Source of the DNA: DASZZZ01 sp036260375
Lineage (GTDB): Bacteria > Actinomycetota > CADDZG01 > WHSQ01
DNA length: 45,463 nt
NCBI GenBank assembly: GCA_036260375.1
Contig: DASZZZ010000006.1
Span: forward strand, 1 to 45,463
Direction of reading: 5' to 3'
In this document: one piece after another, positions 8,201 through 16,238 of the stretch
How positions within the stretch are numbered: the stretch's first letter is position 1
Layout: each line of letters begins with the position of its first letter
Program-made: the position numbers and the translations under genes
The notes under the pieces: generated by a model
Seen by the model: only the letters and a program-made list of their open reading frames with translations
Databases searched by the model: none
What the model was told of the DNA's origin: nothing

Positions 8201-9163
8201 GTGAAGACCAGACGGCTCGGGTCGAGCGGCCCGGACATCTCGGTGATCGGGTTCGGGGCGTGGGAGGCCGGCGGCATGGCGTGGGGGCCGGATCCGGGAG
8301 AGGAGCGCGTGCTCGAGGCGATCCGCACCGCCGTCGACGCCGGGATGACGTGGGTCGACACCGCCGAGGTCTACGGCGGTGGACGCAGCGAGGAGCTCGT
8401 CGGGCGCGCGCTGGCGGACGACGACGACGTCATGGTGTTCACCAAGGTCGGCTCGTCGCCGGCCGGCAGCGGCTACGACCGGGCCGGCGTCCGCGCGGGG
8501 GCCGAGGCGAGCCTCAAGCGCCTCGGTCGCGACGTCATCGACCTGTACCAGATCCACTGGCTCGACCGCCACGGCGGAGTCCCGCTCGAGGAGACGTGGG
8601 AGGCGATGGCGGCGCTCGTCGACGACGGGCTCGTGCGGTGGATCGGCGTGTCGAACTTCGACCGCGCGTCGATCGAGCGGTGCGAGCGCATCCGACACGT
8701 CGACTCGCTCCAGCCCCACTTCTCGATGCTGTGGCGCGAGGGCACCGACGACCTCTTCCCGTTCTGCGCCGAGAACGGAACCGGGATCATCGCCTACGGG
8801 CCGATGGCGTTCGGACTGCTCACGGGCGCCGTCACGCGCGACACGCAGTTCGGCGACGACGACTGGCGCGGCGGCGGCCACGGGATCCGCTACTACGACG
8901 CGCTGTTCGCGCCCGGCGCGCGCGAGCGCAACCTCGACGTCGTCGACGCGCTGCGTCCGGTCGCCGAGCGGCTCGACGTGACGCTCGCGCAGCTCGCCCT
9001 GTCGTGGGCGTTCCACCAGCACGGCGTCACGGGCGCGATCGCGGGGTCGCGCTCGCCCGAGCACGTGCGCGAGAACGCCGGCGCCGGCTCGGTCGAGCTC
9101 GGCGCGAGCGACCTCGAGGAGATCGGCGGGATCCTCGCCGGCGCTCCGGGAGCGCCCGGCTAG
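8201..9163 (+). CDS. Aldo/keto reductase
   Basis: The 320-aa NADPH-dependent aldo/keto reductase is a TIM barrel. It carries 'GMTWVDTAEVYGGGRSEELVGRAL' with catalytic Asp and Tyr near 50-55, 'VMVFTKVG' with the Lys near 84, and 'VIDLYQIHWLDRHG' with the His near 118. 'VRWIGVSNFD' and 'GAIAGSRSPEHVREN' are the typical substrate- and NADP-binding segments. Size is normal. The GTG at 8201 is chosen for the GGAAGAGG Shine-Dalgarno at 8186-8193. The stop TAG shares a CTAG tetranucleotide with the stop of the convergent transporter. The physiological substrate is not evident. Confidence 0.87.
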   Translation: MKTRRLGSSGPDISVIGFGAWEAGGMAWGPDPGEERVLEAIRTAVDAGMTWVDTAEVYGGGRSEELVGRALADDDDVMVFTKVGSSPAGSGYDRAGVRAGAEASLKRLGRDVIDLYQIHWLDRHGGVPLEETWEAMAALVDDGLVRWIGVSNFDRASIERCERIRHVDSLQPHFSMLWREGTDDLFPFCAENGTGIIAYGPMAFGLLTGAVTRDTQFGDDDWRGGGHGIRYYDALFAPGARERNLDVVDALRPVAERLDVTLAQLALSWAFHQHGVTGAIAGSRSPEHVRENAGAGSVELGASDLEEIGGILAGAPGAPG

Positions 9164-10059
9164 AGCGCGTCGCGCGGCGGCTCCGAGCGCCGCGCCGTGG
9201 TCGCGAGCACCGGCAGCGCGGCGACGACGAGCGCGGCTCCGAGCAGCACGCGCGCCGTCAGGCGCTCGTCGAGGACGAGCGCCGCGAGCGCGAGCGTCGT
9301 GACCGGCTCGAGCATCGCCGCGACCGAGGTCCGGGTCGAGCCGATGCGCGCGATCGCGGTGTACATGAGCAGGAACGCGACCGCGGTCGCGAGCCCGAGC
9401 CCCCCGGCCGCCGGGAGCGCCGCCGCGGGGAGGCCGCCCGCCCCGGCGAGGCAGGCGCCGCTCAGGACGACCGCGGCGCCCGCCGCGGTCCAGGTCGCGG
9501 CCGCCGCCGGCGCGACGCCACGCACCACGACCTGCGCCGTCACCATGAACACGCCGACCGCGGCGGCGGCGGCGAGAGCGAGCAGCGGTCCTGCGAGGCC
9601 GCCCGACGGCACGCCGAAGATGAGCGCGATACCGCCCGACCCGAGCGCGAGGGCGACGATCGTCGGCGCGCGCAGCCGCTCGAGGCCGGTCGCCCACGCG
9701 AGCAACGTCGTGAGCATCGGATAGCTGTAGAAGATGAGGCTCACGACCCCGGCCGGAGCCCGCTCGAGCGCAGCGAAGAACAGCCCCGACTCGGCCGCGT
9801 AGCCGATGCCGCCGAGCAGGAGCAGGCGCACCGCGGTGCCGCGCGGGACGCCCAGCGGACGCCGCGTCGCGGCGTGGAACGCGGCGAGCAGCACCGATGT
9901 GACCCAGAAGCGCCCGGCGAGCAGGGGGACGACCTCGGCGTCGGCTCGGTATCCGAACTTCGCGAAGATCGCCAGCGTGCCGAACGCGACGGCCGCCGCG
10001 GCCGCGAGCGCGATCCCGCGTCGCGCGGCGGCGGCGTCGTCGAGGTCGCGCGTGCGCAA
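9160..10059 (-). CDS. EamA/DMT-family transporter
   Basis: The 299-aa protein is almost wholly hydrophobic, with about ten membrane helices and two EamA-like halves. The first half runs from 'GIALAAAAAVAFGTLAIFAKFGY' to about residue 145, and the second starts at 'GPLLALAAAAAVGVFMVTAQVV'. The end of the second half, 'RTSVAAMLEPVTTLALAALVLDERLT', is a characteristic DMT signature with the conserved Glu-Pro. Such proteins export amino acids or other metabolites, but the substrate is unknown here. The start is taken as TTG at 10059, where AAAGGGA lies 4-5 nt upstream. Its stop overlaps the aldo/keto reductase stop within a shared CTAG. Confidence 0.82.
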   Translation of the reverse strand: MRTRDLDDAAAARRGIALAAAAAVAFGTLAIFAKFGYRADAEVVPLLAGRFWVTSVLLAAFHAATRRPLGVPRGTAVRLLLLGGIGYAAESGLFFAALERAPAGVVSLIFYSYPMLTTLLAWATGLERLRAPTIVALALGSGGIALIFGVPSGGLAGPLLALAAAAAVGVFMVTAQVVVRGVAPAAAATWTAAGAAVVLSGACLAGAGGLPAAALPAAGGLGLATAVAFLLMYTAIARIGSTRTSVAAMLEPVTTLALAALVLDERLTARVLLGAALVVAALPVLATTARRSEPPRDAL

Positions 10060-10209
10060 GCGGTCCCTTTCGTGCGTGGGGGGCGGGGGCCGCGGGCAAG
10101 CTACTACGCGGTGCGTCCACGGCACTATGCCGCGCCGATATCCTGGCGGCGCGTCGCCGCGTTCGCATCGGACACGCATCGACCACGTCCCCGGAGGATG
10201 GAGGCCGGC

Positions 10210-11241
10210 TTGCTGGAGGTGTCTCCGCTCGTCTACGTCGCGTTCATCGCGTTCGTGATCGCGATGCTGCTGCTCGACCTGAAGCTCTTCCACACCGAGG
10301 AGCACGAGCCGACGATGAAGGAGTCCGGCGTCTGGGTCGCGGTGTGGATCGGCCTCGCGATCGCGTTCGGCGTCGCGCTGATCTTCATCGCGAACGGACA
10401 GTCGGCCGCCGAGTACTTCGCCGGCTACTTGATCGAGTACTCGCTGTCGGTCGACAACATGTTCGTGTTCGTCCTCATCTTCAGCTACTTCCGTGTCCCG
10501 TTCGCGTTCCAGCACCAGGTCCTCTTCTACGGGATCCTCGGTGCGATGATCTTCCGCGGCATCTTCATCGCGCTCGGCGCCGCTCTGATCCACAACTTCG
10601 AGTGGGTCGTGTACGTGTTCGGCGCGTTCCTGCTAATCACGGCGGTGCGCATAGCGCGCGGCACCGAGGAGGTCCACCCCGAGAACAACCCGGTGCTCAG
10701 GTTCTTCGAGCGCAGGTTCCCGACCAGCACGCGCTACGACGGGCAGAAGCTGTTCACGATGGAGAACGGCCGGCGCGTCGCGACTCCGCTGTTCGTGACG
10801 CTGCTGTTCGTCGAGACGACCGACATCGTGTTCGCGGTCGACTCGATCCCCGCCATCTTCGCGGTGACCGAGGACCCCTTCATCGTGCTGACCTCGAACG
10901 TGTTCGCGATCCTCGGTCTGCGGGCGCTCTACTTCCTCCTCGCCGGGAGCATGGACCGCTTCCACCTGCTCAAGTACGGCCTCGCGGTGATCCTCGCGTT
11001 CGTCGGCACGAAGATGCTGCTCGCCGCCGTCGACGTGCACGTGCCGATCTGGCTGTCGTTGTCGGTCATCGTCGCGGTGCTCGCGGTCACGGTGATCCTG
11101 TCGCTTCGCATCCCGCCCAAGGAGGGCCACGGCGCCAACCTCCAGTTCCCGAAGGCCGACGAGATCGACCGCATCGAGGTGCCGCGCGTCGCCGAGCCGG
11201 ACGACGCTCCGCCGCCCGACGAGTCGCCCGGCCGGCGCTAG
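10210..11241 (+). CDS. TerC-family integral membrane protein
   Basis: The 343-aa TerC/Alx-type protein has about eight or nine membrane helices. The signature helices are present: 'GYLIEYSLSVDNMFVFVLIFSYF' (Asp-Asn near 75) and 'FVETTDIVFAVDSIPAIFAV' (Asp residues near 195-200). These acidic residues are thought to coordinate a divalent metal such as Mn2+ in the family. The C-terminus is a hydrophilic acidic/proline tail. The start is a judgement: an in-frame ATG at 10198 abuts its GGAGG with no spacing, while TTG at 10210 has GGAGG (10200-10204) 5 nt upstream, so TTG is preferred. No yybP-ykoY-like leader could be recognised in the 150-nt upstream gap. Confidence 0.85.
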   Translation: MLEVSPLVYVAFIAFVIAMLLLDLKLFHTEEHEPTMKESGVWVAVWIGLAIAFGVALIFIANGQSAAEYFAGYLIEYSLSVDNMFVFVLIFSYFRVPFAFQHQVLFYGILGAMIFRGIFIALGAALIHNFEWVVYVFGAFLLITAVRIARGTEEVHPENNPVLRFFERRFPTSTRYDGQKLFTMENGRRVATPLFVTLLFVETTDIVFAVDSIPAIFAVTEDPFIVLTSNVFAILGLRALYFLLAGSMDRFHLLKYGLAVILAFVGTKMLLAAVDVHVPIWLSLSVIVAVLAVTVILSLRIPPKEGHGANLQFPKADEIDRIEVPRVAEPDDAPPPDESPGRR

Positions 11242-11258
11242 CGTTTCGACGCCGCGCG

Positions 11259-12002
11259 TCAGCCGTCGCGCCGGGCGATGTCCCGCGTCGTCGCCTGCTG
11301 GACGGGGCGCACGACGATCTCGTCGACGTCGACGTGCGGGGGCCGCGTCACGGCCCACGCGATGCAGTCGGCGATATCGTCGGCCGTCAGCGGGGTGACG
11401 CCCTCGTACACCTTCGAGGCGCGGCCCTCGTCGCCCTCGAACCGCACGAGCGAGAACTCGGTCTCGACCATGCCGGGCTGCACCTCGGTGACGCGCACCG
11501 GGGTGCCGAGGAGCTCCAGCCGCAGCGTGCGCGTGATCGCGCGCACGGCGTGCTTCGACGCGGTGTAGCCGGCGCCGCCGGGATAGACCTCGAAGCCGGA
11601 GATCGACCCGACGTTGACGACGTGGCCGCGCGACGACTCCCGGACCTTCGGCAGCAGGGCGCGCGTCACCGCGATGAGGCCGAGCACGTTCGTGTCGAAC
11701 ATGACGCGCGCCTGCTCGTCGGTCGTCTCCTCCAGCGGCGCGAGACCGGACGCGAGTCCGGCGTTGTTGACGAGCACGTCGACGCGGTCGAGCGCCGACG
11801 CGAACTCCTCGACCGAGCGCGCGTCGGTGACGTCGAGGGGCAGCGGGCGGCCGCCGCAGCGCTGCGCGACGTCCGCGAGACGCTCCACGCGGCGCGCGCC
11901 GAGCACCACGTCGAAGCCCTCGCGCGCGAGCCGCAGCGCGGTCGCGGCTCCGATGCCCGCCGACGCTCCGGTCACGACGGCGAGCGGACGATCGTTCGAC
12001 AT
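11259..12002 (-). CDS. Short-chain dehydrogenase/reductase
   Basis: The 247-aa classical SDR has a Rossmann glycine motif 'VVTGASAGIGAATALRLA' (residues 9-26), 'VLVNNAGLASG' (near 78), a catalytic Ser in 'VNVGSISGFEVYPGGAGYTASKHAV' and the Y-x-x-x-K pair (near 146-150), and 'VQPGMVETEF'. 'GARR' after the second strand (Arg-Arg) favours NADP(H). It resembles YdfG-type serine/3-hydroxy-acid dehydrogenases, but the substrate is not readable. It diverges from the arginase gene with only 17 bp between start codons. GATACT lies 6 nt before the ATG, so a leaderless transcript is likely. Confidence 0.85.
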   Translation of the reverse strand: MSNDRPLAVVTGASAGIGAATALRLAREGFDVVLGARRVERLADVAQRCGGRPLPLDVTDARSVEEFASALDRVDVLVNNAGLASGLAPLEETTDEQARVMFDTNVLGLIAVTRALLPKVRESSRGHVVNVGSISGFEVYPGGAGYTASKHAVRAITRTLRLELLGTPVRVTEVQPGMVETEFSLVRFEGDEGRASKVYEGVTPLTADDIADCIAWAVTRPPHVDVDEIVVRPVQQATTRDIARRDG

Positions 12003-12007
12003 CGTGC

Positions 12008-12014
12008 AAGTATC
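12008..12014. promoter_or_regulatory. Overlapping divergent -10 boxes between SDR and arginase
   Basis: The start codons face away from each other with 17 bp between them. On the minus strand GATACT (12009-12014) lies 6 nt from the SDR ATG. On the plus strand AAGTAT (12008-12013) lies 6 nt from the arginase ATG. Neither gene has a Shine-Dalgarno sequence. The GATACT match to TATAAT is good; AAGTAT is weak. Confidence 0.35.
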
Positions 12015-12019
12015 GCGGC

Positions 12020-12943
12020 ATGACCACGCCTCGACTCGTAACCGCCGCGCGCCCCGAGCGCGTCACGATCATCGGCGCGCCGCTCGACCTCGGCCAGACG
12101 CGGCGCGGCGTCGACATGGGGCCGAGCGCGATGCGCTATTCCGGCCTCGCCGAGCGACTCGAGGCGCTCGGCGTCGACGTCGTCGACGGCGGCGACGTGG
12201 CGGCCGAGATCCCGGAGGTCGCGAGCGTGCGCGACGAGAGCACGCGCTACCTGCCGGCGATCCTCAACACGTGCGCGCAGATCGCGGCGCGCGTCGCCGG
12301 CGTCGTGCGCGACGGTCGCTTCCCGCTCGTGCTCGGCGGCGACCACTCGATCGCGATGGGGACGCTCGCGGGGCTGCACTCGATCCGGGGGCCGGGCGGA
12401 GTGTTGTGGGTCGACGCGCACGGCGACGTCAACCGTCCGCACACGTCCCCGAGCGGCAACGTCCACGGCATGCCGCTGGCCGCGGCCCTCGGTCACTGCG
12501 GCTTCGAGCTCGACGGCTACGCGCCGCCCCCGTGGGTCGACCCGGAGCGCGTCGCGATCGTCGGCGCGCGCGAGCTCGACGCGGGCGAGAAGGAGCTCGT
12601 GCGCGCCACGGGCCTGCGCGTGTTCACGATGGCCGACGTCGACCGCCGCGGCGTGTCCGCGATCGTGCGCGACGCGGCCGAGGTCGCGGCCGGCCCCAAC
12701 GGCGTGCACCTGTCGCTCGACGTCGACGTGTGCGACCCGGAGATCGCGCCCGGCGTCGGGACGCCGGTGCGCGGGGGCCTGTCGTACCGTGAGGCGCACC
12801 TGGCGATGGAGCTGCTGTCGGAGGCGGGCCTGTTGACCTCGATGGAGGTCGTGGAGGTCAACCCGATCCTCGATCACGCGAACACGTCGGGAACGCTCGC
12901 GGTGGAGCTCGTCGCGAGCGCCCTGGGAGCGCGCATTCTGTAA
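12020..12943 (+). CDS. rocF: Arginase
   Basis: The 307-aa ureohydrolase converts L-arginine to ornithine and urea using two Mn2+ ions. The metal-binding motifs are present in order: 'PLVLGGDHSIAMGT' (near 98-112), 'LWVDAHGDVNRPHTSPSGNVHG' (near 130-150; the usual D-A-H-A-D-I-N with small changes, ligands kept), and 'LSLDVDVCDPEIAPGVGTPVRGGLSYRE' (near 233-260). The TSPSGN-HGMPLA segment is typical of arginases rather than agmatinases. Length is normal. It is divergent from the SDR and has no Shine-Dalgarno. No other arginine-catabolism genes are adjacent. Confidence 0.9.
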   Translation: MTTPRLVTAARPERVTIIGAPLDLGQTRRGVDMGPSAMRYSGLAERLEALGVDVVDGGDVAAEIPEVASVRDESTRYLPAILNTCAQIAARVAGVVRDGRFPLVLGGDHSIAMGTLAGLHSIRGPGGVLWVDAHGDVNRPHTSPSGNVHGMPLAAALGHCGFELDGYAPPPWVDPERVAIVGARELDAGEKELVRATGLRVFTMADVDRRGVSAIVRDAAEVAAGPNGVHLSLDVDVCDPEIAPGVGTPVRGGLSYREAHLAMELLSEAGLLTSMEVVEVNPILDHANTSGTLAVELVASALGARIL

Positions 12944-12959
12944 CGGCGACTAACAGCCT

Positions 12960-13676
12960 TCAGATGATGTTGACCACTTCCGACGACCGCCAACTGGGAT
13001 CCTCGCCGCTTCTTACTACCAGGTAACCCGTAACATCCTCGGCGGTCGACCGTACCGCGAGCGCGATGTAGCCCGTGATGTTCTGGACCGCGACCGACAA
13101 CGGAGGGGACAGGGAGATCGTCATCTCGCGAGGCGGGTCCATCGCGAGAGCGACGTCGTCCTCGGGGTGCCAGCTGAGCTGCCCGCCTTCCGTTCCTAGT
13201 AGATACTCAAGTTTGCCTTTGTCGTCGACGCGCGTGGCCACGGCTTTCGCGGCGCGGTTCTTCGAGGTCACGGCGAGAACGTCGGGCAGTGCAACGACGC
13301 CCGAACGCGACTCGCGTTCCGGCGCGCCTTTCAGCGCGTCCACCGCGATCGATACGGCCGCTTCGAGCGCGGACCTGGATGGTTCTTTGTCAGTTCGACC
13401 ACGCGACACGTTGCCGGCCGCGTACGCGCGGGCGAGAGCATCGCCTGCGGATGCCAACGCCGCGGCGACAATGCTCAGGCCGATGACCCCAAGTAGCGCC
13501 ACCTTGATCGCGGTGTCATATTTCTTGTCCAGCACCTCTTCAGCCACGAGAATGACTGCCGATGTTGCTGCCGACAGCGTCCCGGCGCCGCCCATGAACG
13601 ATGTGAACCGGAACGGTTTTAGATCGACGGCTTGCTCACCGTCTCCGCCGAACGGATTCGTTAGGAGGTTCGCCAT
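12960..13676 (-). CDS. Unknown membrane-associated protein
   Basis: The 238-aa protein was not recognised. Residues 1-25 are hydrophilic. A weak hydrophobic stretch at about 27-47 and a strong one at about 57-77 ('IKVALLGVIGLSIVAAALAS') suggest one or two membrane helices. The remainder is a soluble alpha/beta-looking domain ending in 'VTGYLVVRSGEDPSW'. The ATG at 13676 is chosen for AAAGGGG 7 nt upstream. Base composition is slightly lower in GC than the neighbours, which may reflect transfer. It converges with arginase and is separate from the SDR that follows in the opposite direction of reading. Confidence 0.6.
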   Translation of the reverse strand: MANLLTNPFGGDGEQAVDLKPFRFTSFMGGAGTLSAATSAVILVAEEVLDKKYDTAIKVALLGVIGLSIVAAALASAGDALARAYAAGNVSRGRTDKEPSRSALEAAVSIAVDALKGAPERESRSGVVALPDVLAVTSKNRAAKAVATRVDDKGKLEYLLGTEGGQLSWHPEDDVALAMDPPREMTISLSPPLSVAVQNITGYIALAVRSTAEDVTGYLVVRSGEDPSWRSSEVVNII

Positions 13677-13749
13677 CCCCGCGCCCCTTTCGTCGACTCG
13701 CGCCAGGATGGAGCGTCCGGCAGCGGACCACAATGGGGTCCCGGCTATT

Positions 13750-14529
13750 TCAGTCGGGCTCGTGGACGACGCGGCCCTCCATGCCGCCCGCGACCGTCAC
13801 TATCTCGCCCGTGACGTGGCCCGAGAGCTCGTCGGACGCGAGCACGACGATCGCACGCGCGACGTCCTCGGCCCGGCCGACCTTGCGCAGCGCCATCGTG
13901 CGCGTGATGCGCGCCTCGGCGGCGGGGTCGTCGAGCGTCCGCCGCGCCATGTCCGTGATCGTCCAGCCCGGCGCGACGACGTTGACGCGCCCGCGCGGCG
14001 CGACGCGCACGATCTCGTTCTTGAGGCTGCGCGCGAAGCCGTACGCGAGCGCCGACTTCGCCGACGCGTAGTCGGCGTGTCCGGCCTCGCCGAACAGCCC
14101 GGCGGTCGACGACACGAGCACGACGTTGCCCTCGCCGGTCGTCGCGACGTGGCGCAGGAACGCGCGGCACGACAGGAACACGCCGTCGAGGTTGGCCGCG
14201 ATCGTGGCGCGCCAGCGCTCGAGCGGCATGTCCCACACGGGGACGTCCTCGGACGGCCACGCCCCCGCGTTCGCGACGAGCACGTCGAGGCGTCCGAGCG
14301 CGTCGACCGCGGCGGGCACGAGCGCGTCGGCCTCGGCCTCGACCGTGAGGTCGGCGCGCAGCGCGACGCCGCCCGTCTCCGACGCGATCGCCTCGGCGCG
14401 CTCTCTGCTCGACCGGTAGTGCAGCGCGACGCGCGCTCCCTCCGACGCGAACGCGCGCGCGACGGCGGACCCGATCCCTCCTCCGGCGCCCGTGACGAGA
14501 ACGCCCTTGCCCGCGAGCTTCGAGTCCAC
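13750..14529 (-). CDS. Short-chain dehydrogenase/reductase (FabG-like)
   Basis: The 259-aa classical SDR has 'VLVTGAGGGIGSAVARAFASEGA' (residues 8-30), 'VLVANAGAWPSEDVP' (near 80, N-A-G), catalytic Ser in 'NVVLVSSTAGLF', and 'YASAKSALAYGFARSLKNEI' with Tyr and Lys (near 153-157). It ends with 'GHVTGEIVTVAGGMEGR', as in 3-oxoacyl-ACP reductase-like SDRs. It is a second FabG-like enzyme, not in the fatty-acid operon, and its substrate is unknown. The GTG start at 14529 is divergent from the YchF-like gene, with start codons 33 nt apart. Confidence 0.82.
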   Translation of the reverse strand: MDSKLAGKGVLVTGAGGGIGSAVARAFASEGARVALHYRSSRERAEAIASETGGVALRADLTVEAEADALVPAAVDALGRLDVLVANAGAWPSEDVPVWDMPLERWRATIAANLDGVFLSCRAFLRHVATTGEGNVVLVSSTAGLFGEAGHADYASAKSALAYGFARSLKNEIVRVAPRGRVNVVAPGWTITDMARRTLDDPAAEARITRTMALRKVGRAEDVARAIVVLASDELSGHVTGEIVTVAGGMEGRVVHEPD

Positions 14530-14562
14530 GATCCCGCACGCTAACCGCTTACGCTGCGGCGC

Positions 14563-15543
14563 ATGAAAGACGTTGGCATCGTCGGGCTCCCGTACGCGGG
14601 CAAGTCGACGCTGTTCACCGCGCTGACGCGCACGGGCGGCAGCGGCGGGCGCTCGAACCAGGCGGTCGTCGAAGTCCCGGACGAGCGCCTCGAAGTGCTC
14701 GCGCGCATCGAGCGCTCGCGCCGCGTCGTGCCGGCGAAAGTGCGCTTCGTCGACGTCCCGGGCGGCCTCACCGCGCAGGGCATCGCGGAGTTCCGCACGA
14801 CCGACGCTCTGTGCCTCGTGCTGCGCGCGTTCGGCCCGGACGCCGACCCCGCGCGCGAGCTCGCCTCGCTGCGCGCCGAGCTCGTGTTGGCGGACCTCGC
14901 CGCGGTCGAGAGCGGGCTCGACAAGGCGCGCAAGAAGGCGCGCGCGAACCTCGCGGGCAGGGCCGAGGCCGACGTCCTCCAGCGCGCCCACGCACTGCTC
15001 GAAGAGGAGCGTCTGCTGCGCGACGGGGATCTCGACGACGCCGCGCGCAAGGTGCTGAGGGGCTACGGCCCCCTGACGCTCAAGCCGTGGGTCGTCGTAG
15101 TGAACGTCGCCGAGGGCGACGACGCGCCGGCCGCGGTCGCCGGCGACGCCGTCGCGGTGAGCGCCGCGCTCGAGGCCGAGGTCGCGGGGCTCGAGCGCGG
15201 CGAGGCCGCCGAGCTGCTCGCCGGCTTCGGCGTCGAGTCGCCCGGCCTCGACCGCGTCATCGCGCAGTGCTACCGGGCGCTCGACCTCATCACGTTCCTG
15301 ACGACGGGCGAGGACGAGACGCGCGCGTGGGAGGTACGCCGTGGCGCGCGCGCCCCGGAGGCCGCTGGCGCGATCCACTCCGACCTCGAGCGCGGCTTCA
15401 TACGCGCCGAGGTCGTCGCGTACGACGACCTCGTGGCGGCCGGCTCGTGGGACGCGGCGAAGTCGAAGGGCTTGCTGCGCGTCGAGGGCAAGGACTACGT
15501 CGTCCGCGAGGGCGACGTCCTGCACGTCCGCTTCGCGGTGTAG
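14563..15543 (+). CDS. YchF/Obg-like GTPase-family protein, shortened form
   Basis: The 326-aa protein has YchF architecture: P-loop 'GIVGLPYAGKSTLFTALTR' (residues 5-23), 'VVEVPDERLEVLARI', switch II 'FVDVPGGL' (near 65), an Ala/Arg-rich helical insert (near 105-170), 'LKPWVVVVNVAEGDD' at the G4 position, and a C-terminal TGS/DUF933 domain from 'LDLITFLTTGEDETRAW' to 'EGDVLHVRFAV'. Compared with canonical YchF (about 363 aa) it lacks the NYPF...DPN segment before VVEVP and the GEGLGN loop after switch II. Nucleotide binding is likely, but hydrolysis and ribosome regulation may differ. TACGCT lies 7 nt before the ATG. Confidence 0.75.
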   Translation: MKDVGIVGLPYAGKSTLFTALTRTGGSGGRSNQAVVEVPDERLEVLARIERSRRVVPAKVRFVDVPGGLTAQGIAEFRTTDALCLVLRAFGPDADPARELASLRAELVLADLAAVESGLDKARKKARANLAGRAEADVLQRAHALLEEERLLRDGDLDDAARKVLRGYGPLTLKPWVVVVNVAEGDDAPAAVAGDAVAVSAALEAEVAGLERGEAAELLAGFGVESPGLDRVIAQCYRALDLITFLTTGEDETRAWEVRRGARAPEAAGAIHSDLERGFIRAEVVAYDDLVAAGSWDAAKSKGLLRVEGKDYVVREGDVLHVRFAV

Positions 15544-15570
15544 CGGCCGCCGCGCCGACGCGCGACCGCG

Positions 15571-16140
15571 TTATTTCTGTCCGGGCAGGACGTCGGTCTC
15601 GCTCTCGTGCCACACGGGGTGGTCGCCGGCGGTCTCGACGTTGAAGCCGTAGTCGTACACGAGCGAGCCGCCATACGTCCCGCCGAACGACACGAGCGCG
15701 GCGGCGAGCACGGTGAGGACCGCGACGAACCCGCCGGTGCGGCCGTCGTCCCACTGCGACAGCCGCACGACGACGTCGATCACCACGATCGCCGTCGCCG
15801 TGAGCATCACGGCCATGTGCCAGTTCGCGGTGCGCCATGCCTGCGTGCGGGGCGGCGTCGACTTCCACCAGTCCCAGAAGCCGGTCAGCGCGGTCGGGAC
15901 CGTCACGACGAGCCCGGCCACGATGACGTGCGTAGCCGACACGAAGAAGTCGTGCGCGACCGACTCGTTGCCCTCGCCCGCCAGTAACGACACGACGTCG
16001 AAGACCGCGGCGAGGATGTAGGCGGCGATGGGAACGTCGGTCAGCGGCGGGTGGAGCGGCTTGCCGGCCCAGCCCCGCAGCCCCTTGAACTTCCGGCCTC
16101 GCATCGTGATGCCCGGACGGATCGAGAACCATCTCGGCAC
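15571..16140 (-). CDS. DUF2231-family membrane protein
   Basis: The 189-aa protein has four membrane helices at about 35-55, 65-95, 105-130 and 137-160. The opening 'GKPLHPPLTDVPIAAYILAAVFDVVSLL' has the His-Pro...Leu-Thr-Asp-x-Pro signature of DUF2231 proteins, with further His residues in helices 2 and 3 that could bind heme or metal, which is inference. The GTG at 16140 is chosen for a perfect GGGAGG 6 nt upstream; the frame remains open much further upstream without a better start. The C-terminal tail is short and polar. Function is unknown. Confidence 0.75.
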   Translation of the reverse strand: MPRWFSIRPGITMRGRKFKGLRGWAGKPLHPPLTDVPIAAYILAAVFDVVSLLAGEGNESVAHDFFVSATHVIVAGLVVTVPTALTGFWDWWKSTPPRTQAWRTANWHMAVMLTATAIVVIDVVVRLSQWDDGRTGGFVAVLTVLAAALVSFGGTYGGSLVYDYGFNVETAGDHPVWHESETDVLPGQK

Positions 16141-16238
16141 TTGCGTCCTCCCGTCGTCGACTCGGTTCCGTGCAGACGTACGAATGGCACCGCCGACGCG
16201 ATTGTCCGCCGCGCGCGGTCGTCGTGCTCGGATTGTCG

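Noticed and set aside
10060..10209. yybP-ykoY manganese riboswitch before the TerC gene
   Set aside because: TerC genes often have one, but no matching conserved loops or stems could be found in the 150-nt gap.
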